Positions 6,242 through 13,582 of a DNA stretch of 14,061 nt are shown here, piece by piece. The notes beneath the pieces are model-generated. The model was given only the letters and a program-made list of their open reading frames with translations. It searched no databases and was not told the DNA's origin. Source of the stretch: Clostridia bacterium. GTDB taxonomy: Bacteria; Bacillota; Clostridia; TANB77; CAG-508. The stretch spans positions 1-14,061 of the forward strand of contig CAADYJ010000085.1 of assembly GCA_900753245.1 (NCBI GenBank), in the 5' to 3' direction. A program made the translations under genes and the position numbers. Position 1 is the first letter of the stretch. Every line of letters starts with the position of its first letter.

Positions 6242-6544
6242 ATGAAGATAACAAGTGAAAATTTTAATAAAGAAGTAATGGAGTCTGAAATTCCGGTTTT
6301 AATTGATTTTTGGGCAGAATGGTGTACTCCATGTAAAATGATGTCAAAAGTAGTTGAAGAATTAGAAGAAGAATTAAAAGGTACAATTAAAGTGGGAAAA
6401 GTAAATGTAGATGAAGAAACAAAATTAGCAACGAAATATGGAATAATGAGTATACCTACATTTATGATTTTCAAAAATGGAGAAGTAGTACAAACAAAAA
6501 TAGGAATGCAAGATAAAGAAGAATTAAAAAGAATGTTAATATAA
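6242..6544 (+). CDS. trxA: Thioredoxin
   Basis: A 100-residue single-domain thioredoxin, a cytosolic dithiol carrier reduced by the TrxB-like flavoprotein encoded just upstream. The active site is WCTPC (27-31) in DFWAEWCTPCK, so Thr replaces the Gly of the classical WCGPC, which can alter redox potential. The conserved cis-proline is in SIPTF (P72), and the usual C-terminal G.....L pattern is present. Length is normal, slightly short. A strong AGGAGG (6231-6236) precedes ATG 6242. It is the last gene of the operon, with a terminator directly after. Confidence 0.96.
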   Translation: MKITSENFNKEVMESEIPVLIDFWAEWCTPCKMMSKVVEELEEELKGTIKVGKVNVDEETKLATKYGIMSIPTFMIFKNGEVVQTKIGMQDKEELKRMLI

Positions 6545-6550
6545 AAATAG

Positions 6551-6590
6551 AAGCCTTGAAACACTATAAAAATCAGGGCTTTTATTTTAT
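6551..6590 (+). terminator. Terminator of the trxB-trxA operon
   Basis: AAGCCTTGA (6551-6559) pairs with TCAGGGCTT (6573-6581), including one G-T pair, followed by TTTATTTTATTT. It begins 7 bases after the trxA stop. Confidence 0.82.
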
Positions 6591-6634
6591 TTATAAAATA
6601 CGAACAAAAATTTGAAAAAATTACAAAAAAAGTA

Positions 6635-6663
6635 TTGACAAATATAAAATAAAAATATAAAAT
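6635..6663 (+). promoter_or_regulatory. Promoter of the YgjP-like metallopeptidase gene
   Basis: A consensus TTGACA (6635-6640), a 17-bp spacer and TAAAAT (6658-6663). The predicted start near 6670 leaves a leader of about 50 nt. Confidence 0.65.
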
Positions 6664-6722
6664 ATGTTCAACAAAAACGAACAAGAGTTTTAAGAACAAA
6701 ATTTTAATAAGGAGTGATAAAA

Positions 6723-7421
6723 ATGAATTTATTTTCAAATAAAAACAATGTAATAACTTATACAGTAAATAAGGTAAGCACAAATAATTTATACATATCT
6801 GTACAAAATGGAGAAGTCATTATTAACGCTCCTTGGTATACAACAAGTGCAGAAATTCAAAAAATGGTAGAAGAAAAGAAAAAATGGATATTAAATAAAA
6901 TAGAAGAATATGAAAAAAATTACGGAGATAAAAGAGAAAATACTAAAATAGAAAATGTAAAAATATTAGGTAAAAACTATAAATTAGTAGTTCAATATAA
7001 AAATGTAAAAATGCCAGAATTAAAAGTAGAAAATAAAGAAATACAAGTTAAATTACCACATATTTATAAAAAAATGAAAAATCCAGATGCAATAGAAGTT
7101 ATAATAAATAAAATGTATAAAAAAATAGCAGAAAAAGAAATAGAAAATGCTATGGAAAAAACAAGAATTATGTTAGATATGGCACCTGAAGATTATGAAA
7201 TAAGAAGAATAGAAAATACATTAGCTGTTTGCAAAAATAAAAAAATTACAATTAATCCTGAGATAGTTAAATATTCAAGGGATGTTATAGAATATATTGT
7301 ATTACATGAATTTTGCCATTTAAAATATAAAAATCACACAAAATCATTTTATAATATGCTAAAAACATATATGCCAAATTATGAAAAAATAGAGAAAAAA
7401 TTAGAAAAAGTTTCATATTAA
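6723..7421 (+). CDS. YgjP/SprT-type zinc metallopeptidase (DUF45, M48-like)
   Basis: I place the start at ATG 6723, giving 232 residues. The in-frame GTG 6714 overlaps the Shine-Dalgarno AAGGAG (6709-6714) and cannot use it, whereas ATG 6723 sits 8 nt downstream. The zinc-protease motif is HEFCH (195-199) within YIVLHEFCHLKYKNHTKSFY, with H205 the likely third ligand. No signal peptide or membrane segment is seen, so it is probably cytosolic. The usual WGSC signature before the catalytic motif in YgjP proteins is replaced by LAVCKNKKITINPE (167-180), a divergent version. Family function is poorly defined. It has its own promoter and no clear terminator after it. Confidence 0.85.
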   Translation: MNLFSNKNNVITYTVNKVSTNNLYISVQNGEVIINAPWYTTSAEIQKMVEEKKKWILNKIEEYEKNYGDKRENTKIENVKILGKNYKLVVQYKNVKMPELKVENKEIQVKLPHIYKKMKNPDAIEVIINKMYKKIAEKEIENAMEKTRIMLDMAPEDYEIRRIENTLAVCKNKKITINPEIVKYSRDVIEYIVLHEFCHLKYKNHTKSFYNMLKTYMPNYEKIEKKLEKVSY

Positions 7422-7439
7422 AAAAGTAAAATAATTTTA

Positions 7440-7468
7440 TTCAACAATTATAAATACTAGAATATAAT
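7440..7468 (+). promoter_or_regulatory. Promoter of the 97-residue gene
   Basis: TTCAAC (7440-7445), a 17-bp spacer and a consensus TATAAT (7463-7468). The ATG at 7467 lies inside this -10 element, which argues against its use as a start codon. The expected start point is near 7475, on the Shine-Dalgarno. Confidence 0.55.
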
Positions 7469-7490
7469 GAATCAAGGAGGTATTTATAAT

Positions 7491-7784
7491 ATGGATGGAA
7501 TTTATGAGGTTAGTATTAATACACCTATGGGACCTATGAATGGGAAAGTAATATTAAAAACAAATGATAATATGTTAGAAGGAATACTAGAAATAATGGG
7601 AATGAAACATACTCTATCAGGAGGAAAAGTTAAAGGAAACCAATGTTATTTTAAAGGAAATATAAAAAACAATGCACTTAATATAAATTATGAAATTATG
7701 GGGCAATTAATGGGAAATGTTTTAAATATATATGCTAAAACTAATATGGGAGAATTTAAATTAAAAGGAAAGAAAATTGGATAA
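7491..7784 (+). CDS. Small conserved-looking beta-rich protein of unknown function
   Basis: The start is placed at ATG 7491, 10 nt behind AAGGAGG (7474-7480), giving 97 residues. The earlier in-frame ATG 7467 falls in the promoter and has no ribosome-binding site. The protein begins MDGIYEVSINTPMGPMNGKV and shows short alternating strands with three related phrases: PMGPMNGKVILK, MGMKHTLSGGKVKGNQCYFKG and TNMGEFKLKGKK. This suggests a small beta-barrel or lipocalin-like fold with internal pseudo-repeats. There is no signal peptide and there are no catalytic residues that I can name. I do not recognise a characterised family. The convergent tRNA-Gln ends 5 bp downstream. Confidence 0.75.
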   Translation: MDGIYEVSINTPMGPMNGKVILKTNDNMLEGILEIMGMKHTLSGGKVKGNQCYFKGNIKNNALNINYEIMGQLMGNVLNIYAKTNMGEFKLKGKKIG

Positions 7785-7789
7785 AAAAA

Positions 7790-7864
7790 TGGCTGGGGTA
7801 CTGTGATTCGAACACAGGAATGTCGGAGTCAGAGTCCGATGCCTTACCGCTTGGCGATACCCCA
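7790..7864 (-). tRNA. tRNA-Gln (anticodon CUG)
   Basis: On the minus strand the acceptor TGGGGTA pairs with TACCCCA. The D-arm is CGCCAAGCGGTAAGGC, the anticodon stem TCGGA/TCCGA encloses loop CTCTGAC with anticodon CTG, and the T-arm is CTGTG/CACAG around TTCGAAT. Discriminator G and an encoded CCA (complement of 7790-7792) give 75 nt. CUG reads CAG, the rarer Gln codon in this AT-rich genome. Confidence 0.95.
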
Positions 7865-7880
7865 ATAAAAATATATATGA

Positions 7881-7909
7881 AATATATCATATACTATCAA
7901 AAAAAGCAA
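7881..7909 (-). promoter_or_regulatory. Candidate promoter of tRNA-Gln
   Basis: On the minus strand TTGCTT (complement of 7904-7909), a 17-bp spacer and TATATT (complement of 7881-7886), 17 bp from the tRNA 5' end. A 7-bp dyad, TATATGA (7874-7880) and TCATATA (7887-7893), brackets the -10 element. The remaining gap up to enolase (7910-7984) is AT-rich, and I see no convincing enolase promoter in it. Confidence 0.45.
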
Positions 7910-7998
7910 TATTGTTAAAATATAAAAATTACCAAAATTTACATTTGTTTGAATATAAAAATATCAACTGTGAATAATATAAACAGGAGGTATTAAAA

Positions 7999-9267
7999 AT
8001 GAGAGATTATTTAGGTATAGAACACATTAAAGCTTTAGAAGTATTTGATTCAAGAGGAAATCCAACAGTACAAGTAGAAGTTGTAACAGAAGGAGGATTT
8101 ACAGGAGTAGCTATGGTTCCATCGGGTGCATCTACAGGAAGTTTTGAGGCAGTAGAATTGAGAGATAACAATAAAGAACGCCTGATGGGTAAAGGAGTAA
8201 CAAAGGCAGTACAAAATGTAAATAAAAGAATAGCAAAAATTTTAAAAGGTGCAAATATATATGATCAAATTAATATAGATAAACAACTTATAGAATTAGA
8301 TGGAACAGAAAATAAACAAGAATTAGGAGCTAATGCAACATTAGGAGCTTCTATTGCATGTGCTAGAGCTGCAGCAAATTCTTTAGGAATGAGCTTGTAC
8401 AATTATTTGGGAGGAGTAAATGCAAAGGTACTTCCAACACCTATGATGAATATACTAAATGGAGGTAAACATTCTGATAATAACATAAGCATACAAGAAT
8501 TTATGATTATGCCAATAGGTGGGAAAACATTTAGAGAAAAAATGGAGATGGGAGTAGAAGTTTATCATACTTTAAAAAATGTGCTAAAACAAAAAGGTTA
8601 TAGTACTGCAGTTGGAGATGAGGGAGGATTTGCTCCAAATTTAGAAAATGAAGAAGAAGCAATAAAAGTTATTATAGAAGCAATACAAAAGGCAGGTTAT
8701 ATTCCAGGGAAAGATGTAGCTTTAAGTTTAGATATAGCAAGTACAGAGATGTATGAAGAAGCTAAAAAGATAGGAAAAGAAGGTTATTATTTCTGGAAAA
8801 CACAAGTATTTAAAACAAGAGATGAAATGATAGAATATTTAGAACAATTAGTTATAAAATATCCAGTTATTTCTATAGAAGATGGATTAGCTGAAGAAGA
8901 TTGGGAAGGATGGAAAACTTTAACTAAAAAAATAGGAGAAAAAGTACAATTAGTAGGAGATGATTTATTCGTAACAAATGTTAAAAGATTAGATAAAGGA
9001 ATAAAAAATAAAGTTGCAAATAGTATATTAATAAAACCTAATCAAATAGGAACAATTACAGAAACTTTAGATGCAATAGAACTTGCAAAGCAAAATGGAT
9101 ATAAAGCAATAATATCACATCGTTCAGGAGAGACTGAAGATACAATAATTGCAGATATAGCAGTTGCAACAAATGTAGGACAGATAAAAACAGGTGCTCC
9201 TTGTAGGACTGATAGAGTTTCAAAATATAATAGGCTATTAAATATTGAAGATGAAATAAAAGAATAA
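7999..9267 (+). CDS. eno: Enolase (phosphopyruvate hydratase)
   Basis: A 422-residue cytosolic enzyme converting 2-phosphoglycerate to phosphoenolpyruvate in glycolysis. The N-terminal cap shows FDSRGNPTVQVEV (16-28) and the mobile loop VPSGASTG (40-47). The barrel shows the catalytic-base helper GDEGGFAPN (206-214, E208), metal ligands D245, E294 (SIEDGLAEEDW) and D321 (GDDLFVTN), K346 in ILIKPNQIGT, and the signature SHRSGETEDT (373-382). Length is a little under the usual 430. The strong AGGAGG (7985-7990) is 8 nt before ATG 7999. It is flanked by a divergent tRNA-Gln and a convergent surface-protein gene, so it appears monocistronic. Confidence 0.98.
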   Translation: MRDYLGIEHIKALEVFDSRGNPTVQVEVVTEGGFTGVAMVPSGASTGSFEAVELRDNNKERLMGKGVTKAVQNVNKRIAKILKGANIYDQINIDKQLIELDGTENKQELGANATLGASIACARAAANSLGMSLYNYLGGVNAKVLPTPMMNILNGGKHSDNNISIQEFMIMPIGGKTFREKMEMGVEVYHTLKNVLKQKGYSTAVGDEGGFAPNLENEEEAIKVIIEAIQKAGYIPGKDVALSLDIASTEMYEEAKKIGKEGYYFWKTQVFKTRDEMIEYLEQLVIKYPVISIEDGLAEEDWEGWKTLTKKIGEKVQLVGDDLFVTNVKRLDKGIKNKVANSILIKPNQIGTITETLDAIELAKQNGYKAIISHRSGETEDTIIADIAVATNVGQIKTGAPCRTDRVSKYNRLLNIEDEIKE

Positions 9268-9274
9268 AAAACAT

Positions 9275-9314
9275 AAAAAAAGAAATGATATTTTTATCAA
9301 TCATTTCTTTTTTT
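9275..9314. terminator. Bidirectional terminator between eno and the vWA surface-protein gene
   Basis: A perfect 15-bp stem pairs 9275-9289 with 9300-9314 around a 10-nt loop. Each arm carries seven A or T residues, so both strands read as hairpin plus T-run. It lies between the two convergent stop codons. Confidence 0.92.
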
Positions 9315-9321
9315 ATAAAAT

Positions 9322-10683
9322 TTATTTACTATTCTTATTTAAAAAGTATAATCTAATTCCAATTACAGCACAAACAATTAAAACAATTGCTGGAACTACA
9401 TAAGTTGTAGAAGTTAATCCTGTTTGTGGAATTACTGTATTTGCTTTTGTGTTATCTCCAGATAATCTGATTTTTGGAGATACTGTAGAAGTAGCAGGTG
9501 TATCTAATTGGTCAGCATTAATTTCTACTTTTTCATTTGTATTTAAAATAACATTAACAATGCTTGTATCTACATTTTCTTTTACTTTTAATTTATAAGA
9601 AACAGTTCCTGTTTCACCATATCCTAAAGAATCAATATGCCATACAATACAATTATTTTGTAAATCAATAGAAGGTGAAATTGTACCTAAATTAGGAGAT
9701 GCTACATATTCAAAATCAAAGTTGTTTATAATTTCTTGTGGAAAATAATCATAAATGTCAATATTAGTTAATACTCCATCATTAGGATTAACAATGTCAT
9801 TTAAAATATCTTTAGAAATTGTTTTATCTATTTTTGAATCAGGAATGTAATAGAATTTTCCGTAATTTGGTTTTTCAGAAGTACCAAAAATTTCTTCTGC
9901 TAATTCTTTATAAGTTTTACCTGTTTCTGGGTTTGGTACATTAGATTCTACACCAGTCATAACAGATAAAAGATTAATTTTATCTGTTGATGTAATTTTT
10001 TCTAAAGTCTTTTTAGTATTTGTAGCTGTTGTTCCAGAATACTCAAATGTAGGTTTACCAATAGAATAATTAGGAACACCATCTGTTAATAAAATGATAT
10101 ACTTATTTTCACAAGTTTCAGAAAAGTTTTGACTTGCTAAAGTAATACCTGCGTCAATATCTGTTTGACCATTTCCATCAAAAGTTATAGATTCAATTAC
10201 TTTTGAAATATCTTCACTAGAAGAGGTTAAAGCACTTTTTAATTTAGCATCTTCTAGAGTGCCAAATTTATCACTTGTAGAGAATGTAACTATTCCTAGT
10301 TTAACATTTTCATTTTCTAAAAGAGTGGTAGCTAGTTTATTAGCAGCAGCTTTTATAGCATCTATTCTTGTTACGCCAGTTGAAACTTCTTTTACCATAC
10401 TATCTGAAGTATCCATTACTAAAATAATTTCAGAAGGACCTGTTAAAGGTTTCTCAGCAATATTTTTTATTTGCATTTGTAGAGTTATTTCTTTTTTGTC
10501 TAAATTATAATCGATAATTTTCTTCTCAAAAATAGCAGAGTCCTTTATATTAATAGTGCATACATTATTTTCAACAATTTCTAATTTTAAGTCTTTAGAA
10601 GTTGTTGTTGCTGCAAAACAAGTTGTAGAAACAACTAAAAATAATAATAAAATAATAGTTAAAATTTTGTTTAATTTTTTCAT
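9322..10683 (-). CDS. Wall-anchored von Willebrand factor A domain surface protein
   Basis: I place the start at ATG 10683, giving 453 residues. The in-frame TTG 10701 lies upstream of the AAGGAAGG ribosome-binding site and would spoil a typical signal peptide. MKKLNKILTIILLLFLVVST... is a Sec signal with a likely cut after CFA (24). The vWA domain (about 84-290) has a full MIDAS metal site: DTSDS (91-95), T174 and D201 in LLTDG. A beta-rich region (about 300-400) resembles DUF11/isopeptide-type stalk domains. The C-terminus is a sortase signal: IPQTG (418-422), a hydrophobic segment and a short positive tail. It probably acts as an adhesin or pilus-tip-like protein, which is inference; no sortase or pilin gene is in the window. 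Confidence 0.9.
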   Translation of the reverse strand: MKKLNKILTIILLLFLVVSTTCFAATTTSKDLKLEIVENNVCTINIKDSAIFEKKIIDYNLDKKEITLQMQIKNIAEKPLTGPSEIILVMDTSDSMVKEVSTGVTRIDAIKAAANKLATTLLENENVKLGIVTFSTSDKFGTLEDAKLKSALTSSSEDISKVIESITFDGNGQTDIDAGITLASQNFSETCENKYIILLTDGVPNYSIGKPTFEYSGTTATNTKKTLEKITSTDKINLLSVMTGVESNVPNPETGKTYKELAEEIFGTSEKPNYGKFYYIPDSKIDKTISKDILNDIVNPNDGVLTNIDIYDYFPQEIINNFDFEYVASPNLGTISPSIDLQNNCIVWHIDSLGYGETGTVSYKLKVKENVDTSIVNVILNTNEKVEINADQLDTPATSTVSPKIRLSGDNTKANTVIPQTGLTSTTYVVPAIVLIVCAVIGIRLYFLNKNSK

Positions 10684-10715
10684 AAAAAACCTTCCTTTCA
10701 AATTTTTACATATTA

Positions 10716-10745
10716 ATTATAGTATAACCAATATTATAATTTCAA
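10716..10745 (-). promoter_or_regulatory. Promoter of the vWA surface-protein gene
   Basis: On the minus strand TTGAAA (complement of 10740-10745), an 18-bp spacer and TATAAT (complement of 10716-10721), about 33 bp upstream of ATG 10683. The rest of the gap to dxs (10746-10830) is AT-rich; a weak plus-strand TTGCTA (10751-10756) with TAATAT (10773-10778) might serve dxs. Confidence 0.6.
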
Positions 10746-10843
10746 GTATATTGCTAAAATGAAATAAAAATGTAATATTTAGTAGAAAAAAGTAAAAAAA
10801 TATGTTAATATATTAAATACATATAAAAAGTGGGGGAATAAAA

Positions 10844-12724
10844 ATGCTTTCAAATATATTAAGTCAGGTAAATAATCCGAATGACTTAAAAAAATTAAAT
10901 ATTAAAGAAAAAGAACAATTAGCAAAAGAAATAAGAGAAAAAATAATAAATACAGTATCAAAGACGGGAGGACATTTAGCTTCAAATCTAGGAGTAGTAG
11001 AATTAACAATAGCACTTCATAGTGTATTTGATACACCCAAAGATAGAATCGTATGGGATGTAGGACATCAAACTTATGTACATAAAATTCTAACAGGAAG
11101 AAAAGAACAATTGGAAACGTTAAGACAATTAGGAGGAATGGCAGGATTTCCAAAAACAAGAGAATCAGAATATGATACATTTGATACAGGTCATAGTAGT
11201 ACATCTATTTCTGTAGCGTTGGGAATGGCAAGAGCAAGAGATATAGAGCATAAAGATAATAATGTTATAGCAGTAATAGGAGATGGAGCTTTAACAGGAG
11301 GAATGGCTCTAGAAGCTTTAAATGATGCAGGAAATAGTAAGACAAGATTAATAGTAATATTAAATGATAATGAAATGAGTATTTCTAAAAATGTTGGAGG
11401 AATATCTCAATTTTTAACAAAAGTAAGAACTAAAAAATTCTATAAAAAATCAAATAATTTTGTAAGAAAGATATTAGTAAAAATTCCAGGAATTGGTCCA
11501 GGAATAATAAGAATAGCAAGAAGAATAAAATATAGTTTAAAACAATTATTTTTACCAAATATGTTTTTCGAAGACTTAGGGTATAAATACTTAGGACCAG
11601 TGGATGGAAATGATATAGAAAGAGTAGAATGGATTTTAAATTTAGCCAAAAAAGAAAGAGAACAACCAGTTCTTGTACATATAATAACTAAAAAAGGAAA
11701 AGGGTATAAACCAGCAGAGGAAAATCCAGATAAATTTCATGCCACTTCAAGTTTTGAAATAGAAACAGGAAAAGCAAAAAAAGAAAAAGTAAAAGACTAT
11801 TCACAAGTATTTGGGGAAAAATTAGTAGAACTTGCATCTAAAAATGAAAAGATAGTAGCAATAACAGCTGCAATGGCAGATGGAACAGGCCTAAGAAAAT
11901 TTAAAGAAACATATCCAAAAAGGTTTTTTGATGTGGGAATAGCAGAACAACATGCAATTGGTTTAGCAGCAGGACTTGCAAAAGAAGGACTAATACCAGT
12001 AATACCAATATATTCATCTTTTTATCAAAGAGCATATGATCAAGTAATACATGATATAGCAATACAAAACTTACCAGTTGTAATGTGTGTGGATAGAGCA
12101 GGAATAGTTGGTCAAGATGGAGAAACACATCAAGGAATATTTGACTTATCTTTTTTCTCAATAATTCCAAATATAACAATAATGGCACCAAAAGATTTTG
12201 AGGAACTAGAGCAAATGTTAGAATTTGCTATTTCTTTAAATAAACCTGTTGTTATAAGATACCCAAGAGGAACAGAAAATGTGGAAAAATTTGAAAAGCA
12301 TGAACCAATAGCAGAAGGAAAATCTGAAATATTAAAAACAGGAAAAGATATCACAATTATAGCAATAGGAAAAATGGTAGCAAGAGCAGTAAAGGTGGCA
12401 AAAAAATTAGAAGAAAAAAATATAAATGCAGAAGTAATAAATGCAAGATTTTTAAAGCCTTTGGATGAAGATAAAATAGTTAAATCTATAAGTAAAACCA
12501 AAAGAGTAATAACAATAGAAGACAATATAAAAGATGGTGGATTGGCAACAAAAGTGGCACAAGTAATAGTTGATAATAATATAAAAGATGTAAAAGTTAA
12601 AAACTTTGGATATCCAGATAAATTTATAGAACATGGAAAAGTAGAAGAACTAGAGGAAAAATATAAATTAGATGAAAAAAACATAGAGAGAGAAATTGAA
12701 AAAATATGGATAGAAGCATTTTAA
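10844..12724 (+). CDS. dxs: 1-deoxy-D-xylulose-5-phosphate synthase
   Basis: A 626-residue thiamine-diphosphate enzyme that condenses pyruvate and glyceraldehyde 3-phosphate, the first step of the MEP isoprenoid pathway and also feeding thiamine and pyridoxal synthesis. The N-terminal domain has GGHLASNLG (42-50, catalytic His) and the cofactor motif GDGALTGG (146-153) with N174. The C-terminal transketolase-like part has FDVGIAEQHA (E368), DRAGIVGQDGETHQG (417-431) and a transketolase C domain. Length is typical. A G-rich GGGGGA at about 10832-10837 precedes ATG 10844. The stop at 12722-12724 lies inside the next gene, ylmH, so the two are translationally close. No MEP-pathway neighbours occur here. 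Confidence 0.97.
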   Translation: MLSNILSQVNNPNDLKKLNIKEKEQLAKEIREKIINTVSKTGGHLASNLGVVELTIALHSVFDTPKDRIVWDVGHQTYVHKILTGRKEQLETLRQLGGMAGFPKTRESEYDTFDTGHSSTSISVALGMARARDIEHKDNNVIAVIGDGALTGGMALEALNDAGNSKTRLIVILNDNEMSISKNVGGISQFLTKVRTKKFYKKSNNFVRKILVKIPGIGPGIIRIARRIKYSLKQLFLPNMFFEDLGYKYLGPVDGNDIERVEWILNLAKKEREQPVLVHIITKKGKGYKPAEENPDKFHATSSFEIETGKAKKEKVKDYSQVFGEKLVELASKNEKIVAITAAMADGTGLRKFKETYPKRFFDVGIAEQHAIGLAAGLAKEGLIPVIPIYSSFYQRAYDQVIHDIAIQNLPVVMCVDRAGIVGQDGETHQGIFDLSFFSIIPNITIMAPKDFEELEQMLEFAISLNKPVVIRYPRGTENVEKFEKHEPIAEGKSEILKTGKDITIIAIGKMVARAVKVAKKLEEKNINAEVINARFLKPLDEDKIVKSISKTKRVITIEDNIKDGGLATKVAQVIVDNNIKDVKVKNFGYPDKFIEHGKVEELEEKYKLDEKNIEREIEKIWIEAF

Positions 12725-13506
12725 ATAAATATAAAAAAGAAGAAGAAAAACTAATCTTATCAAAAATATTAGATAAGATTAGTTTTTGCGAAACGAGAAA
12801 CCAAATACAAGTAACAGATTTTTTAGATTTAGCGCAAAAAGAACTAATACTAAAATTTTTAAAATATCAAAATGCGGAAAATTATATATTTTTTAGTGGA
12901 AATGAAAATGCAGAAAGAGTAACCGTTATCTTTTATCCTTCAAAATTAGAAAGTTTAATAAAGAAAAATAAGATAAACTTTGGGGAGTGGATAAAAGTTG
13001 TAAGAATAACATTACCAAATGAAAATATAGGAAAATATAATCATCAAAATTACTTGGGAGCTCTTATGAAATTAGGAATAAAAAGAGAGAAAGTAGGAGA
13101 CATTTTAGTAGATGATAAAGGTGCAGATATATTAATAAAAACAGATATATTAAAGTTTGTATTAGCCAATTTGACTGAATTAACAAGATTTCAAAAATCT
13201 AAGATAGAAGAAATCGAGCTAAATGAATTAAGACGAATAGAGGAGAAAAAAGAAAAATTTACAATAACTGTTTCATCTAATAGATTAGATAATATTGTTG
13301 CAGAACTTGCAAAATGTTCAAGAAGTAAAGCAAACGAATTAATACTACAAGAAAGAGTATTAGTAAATTATCAAACAATAACAAAACAGACAAAAGAAAT
13401 AAAAGAAAATGATAGAATTACTATTAGAGGAAAAGGTAGATTTGAAATAAAAGAAAAAGTAGGAAATACTAAAAAAGGAAGAATTGTAATAGAAGTAGAA
13501 AAATAA
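12706..13506 (+). CDS. ylmH: YlmH-family S4-domain RNA-binding protein
   Basis: A 266-residue protein resembling Bacillus YlmH along its length. The N-terminal region (KYKKEEEKLILSKILDKI) is followed by a middle domain with NAERVTVIFYP and LGALMKLGIKREKVGDILV (about 112-130). A C-terminal S4 RNA-binding domain (about 185-250) includes SSNRLDNIVAELAKCSRSKANELI and VLVNYQTITK, ending in RGKGRFEI. YlmH associates with ribosomes and has been linked to ribosome-associated quality control and, by its usual location, to the cell-division cluster. Here it is attached to dxs instead, overlapping by 19 bp. The ribosome-binding site at ATG 12706 is weak (GAGAG around 12686-12692), which fits translational coupling. 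N-terminal similarity supports this start even though a hairpin lies within it. Confidence 0.88.
   Translation: MDRSILNKYKKEEEKLILSKILDKISFCETRNQIQVTDFLDLAQKELILKFLKYQNAENYIFFSGNENAERVTVIFYPSKLESLIKKNKINFGEWIKVVRITLPNENIGKYNHQNYLGALMKLGIKREKVGDILVDDKGADILIKTDILKFVLANLTELTRFQKSKIEEIELNELRRIEEKKEKFTITVSSNRLDNIVAELAKCSRSKANELILQERVLVNYQTITKQTKEIKENDRITIRGKGRFEIKEKVGNTKKGRIVIEVEK
12746..12787 (+). terminator. Terminator-like hairpin inside the 5' coding region of ylmH
   Basis: A perfect 16-bp stem pairs AAAAACTAATCTTATC (12746-12761) with GATAAGATTAGTTTTT (12772-12787) around a 10-nt loop, ending in a T-run. It lies 22 bp after the dxs stop, where a dxs terminator would be expected, yet within ylmH codons 14-28. 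It may act as an attenuator or polarity element that works when ylmH is not being translated. Confidence 0.75.
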
Positions 13507-13523
13507 AAAATATTCAACAAAAA

Positions 13524-13552
13524 TTGACAAAAAATAATATATCAAATATAAT
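13524..13552 (+). promoter_or_regulatory. Consensus vegetative promoter upstream of the DUF4190-like gene
   Basis: TTGACA (13524-13529), a 17-bp spacer and TATAAT (13547-13552) match the sigma-A consensus at all twelve positions, the best promoter in the window. The expected start is near 13559, leaving a leader of about 24 nt with GGAGG at 13571-13575. Confidence 0.85.
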
Positions 13553-13582
13553 TAAAGCATAAAAATAAAAGGAGGAAAAAAC

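Noticed and set aside
6665..6683. TGTTC-N9-GAACA inverted repeat as a LexA box
   Set aside because: Arm orientation and spacing do not fit the Firmicute LexA site (GAAC-N4-GTTC), and the downstream gene is not an SOS gene.
6714..6722. GTG 6714 as the start of the metallopeptidase
   Set aside because: The codon is part of the Shine-Dalgarno sequence itself; ATG 6723 has correct spacing.
6160..6783. Long minus-strand open frame antisense to trxA
   Set aside because: Its product is a low-complexity Phe/Leu/Ile-rich shadow of the thioredoxin gene, with no ribosome-binding site.
7467..7490. Upstream ATG 7467 as the start of the 97-residue protein
   Set aside because: It overlaps the TATAAT -10 element, has no ribosome-binding site, and AAGGAGG plus ATG 7491 is a far better start.
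7910..7998. Riboswitch or other structured leader before enolase
   Set aside because: Only AT-rich sequence with a ribosome-binding site is visible; no stable stems or recognisable riboswitch core.
10684..10701. TTG 10701 as the start of the vWA protein
   Set aside because: It lies upstream of the AAGGAAGG ribosome-binding site and adds residues ahead of a clean signal peptide beginning at ATG 10683.
12130..12684. Long minus-strand open frame antisense to dxs
   Set aside because: A Ser/Phe-rich shadow caused by skewed codon use in dxs, with no supporting signals.
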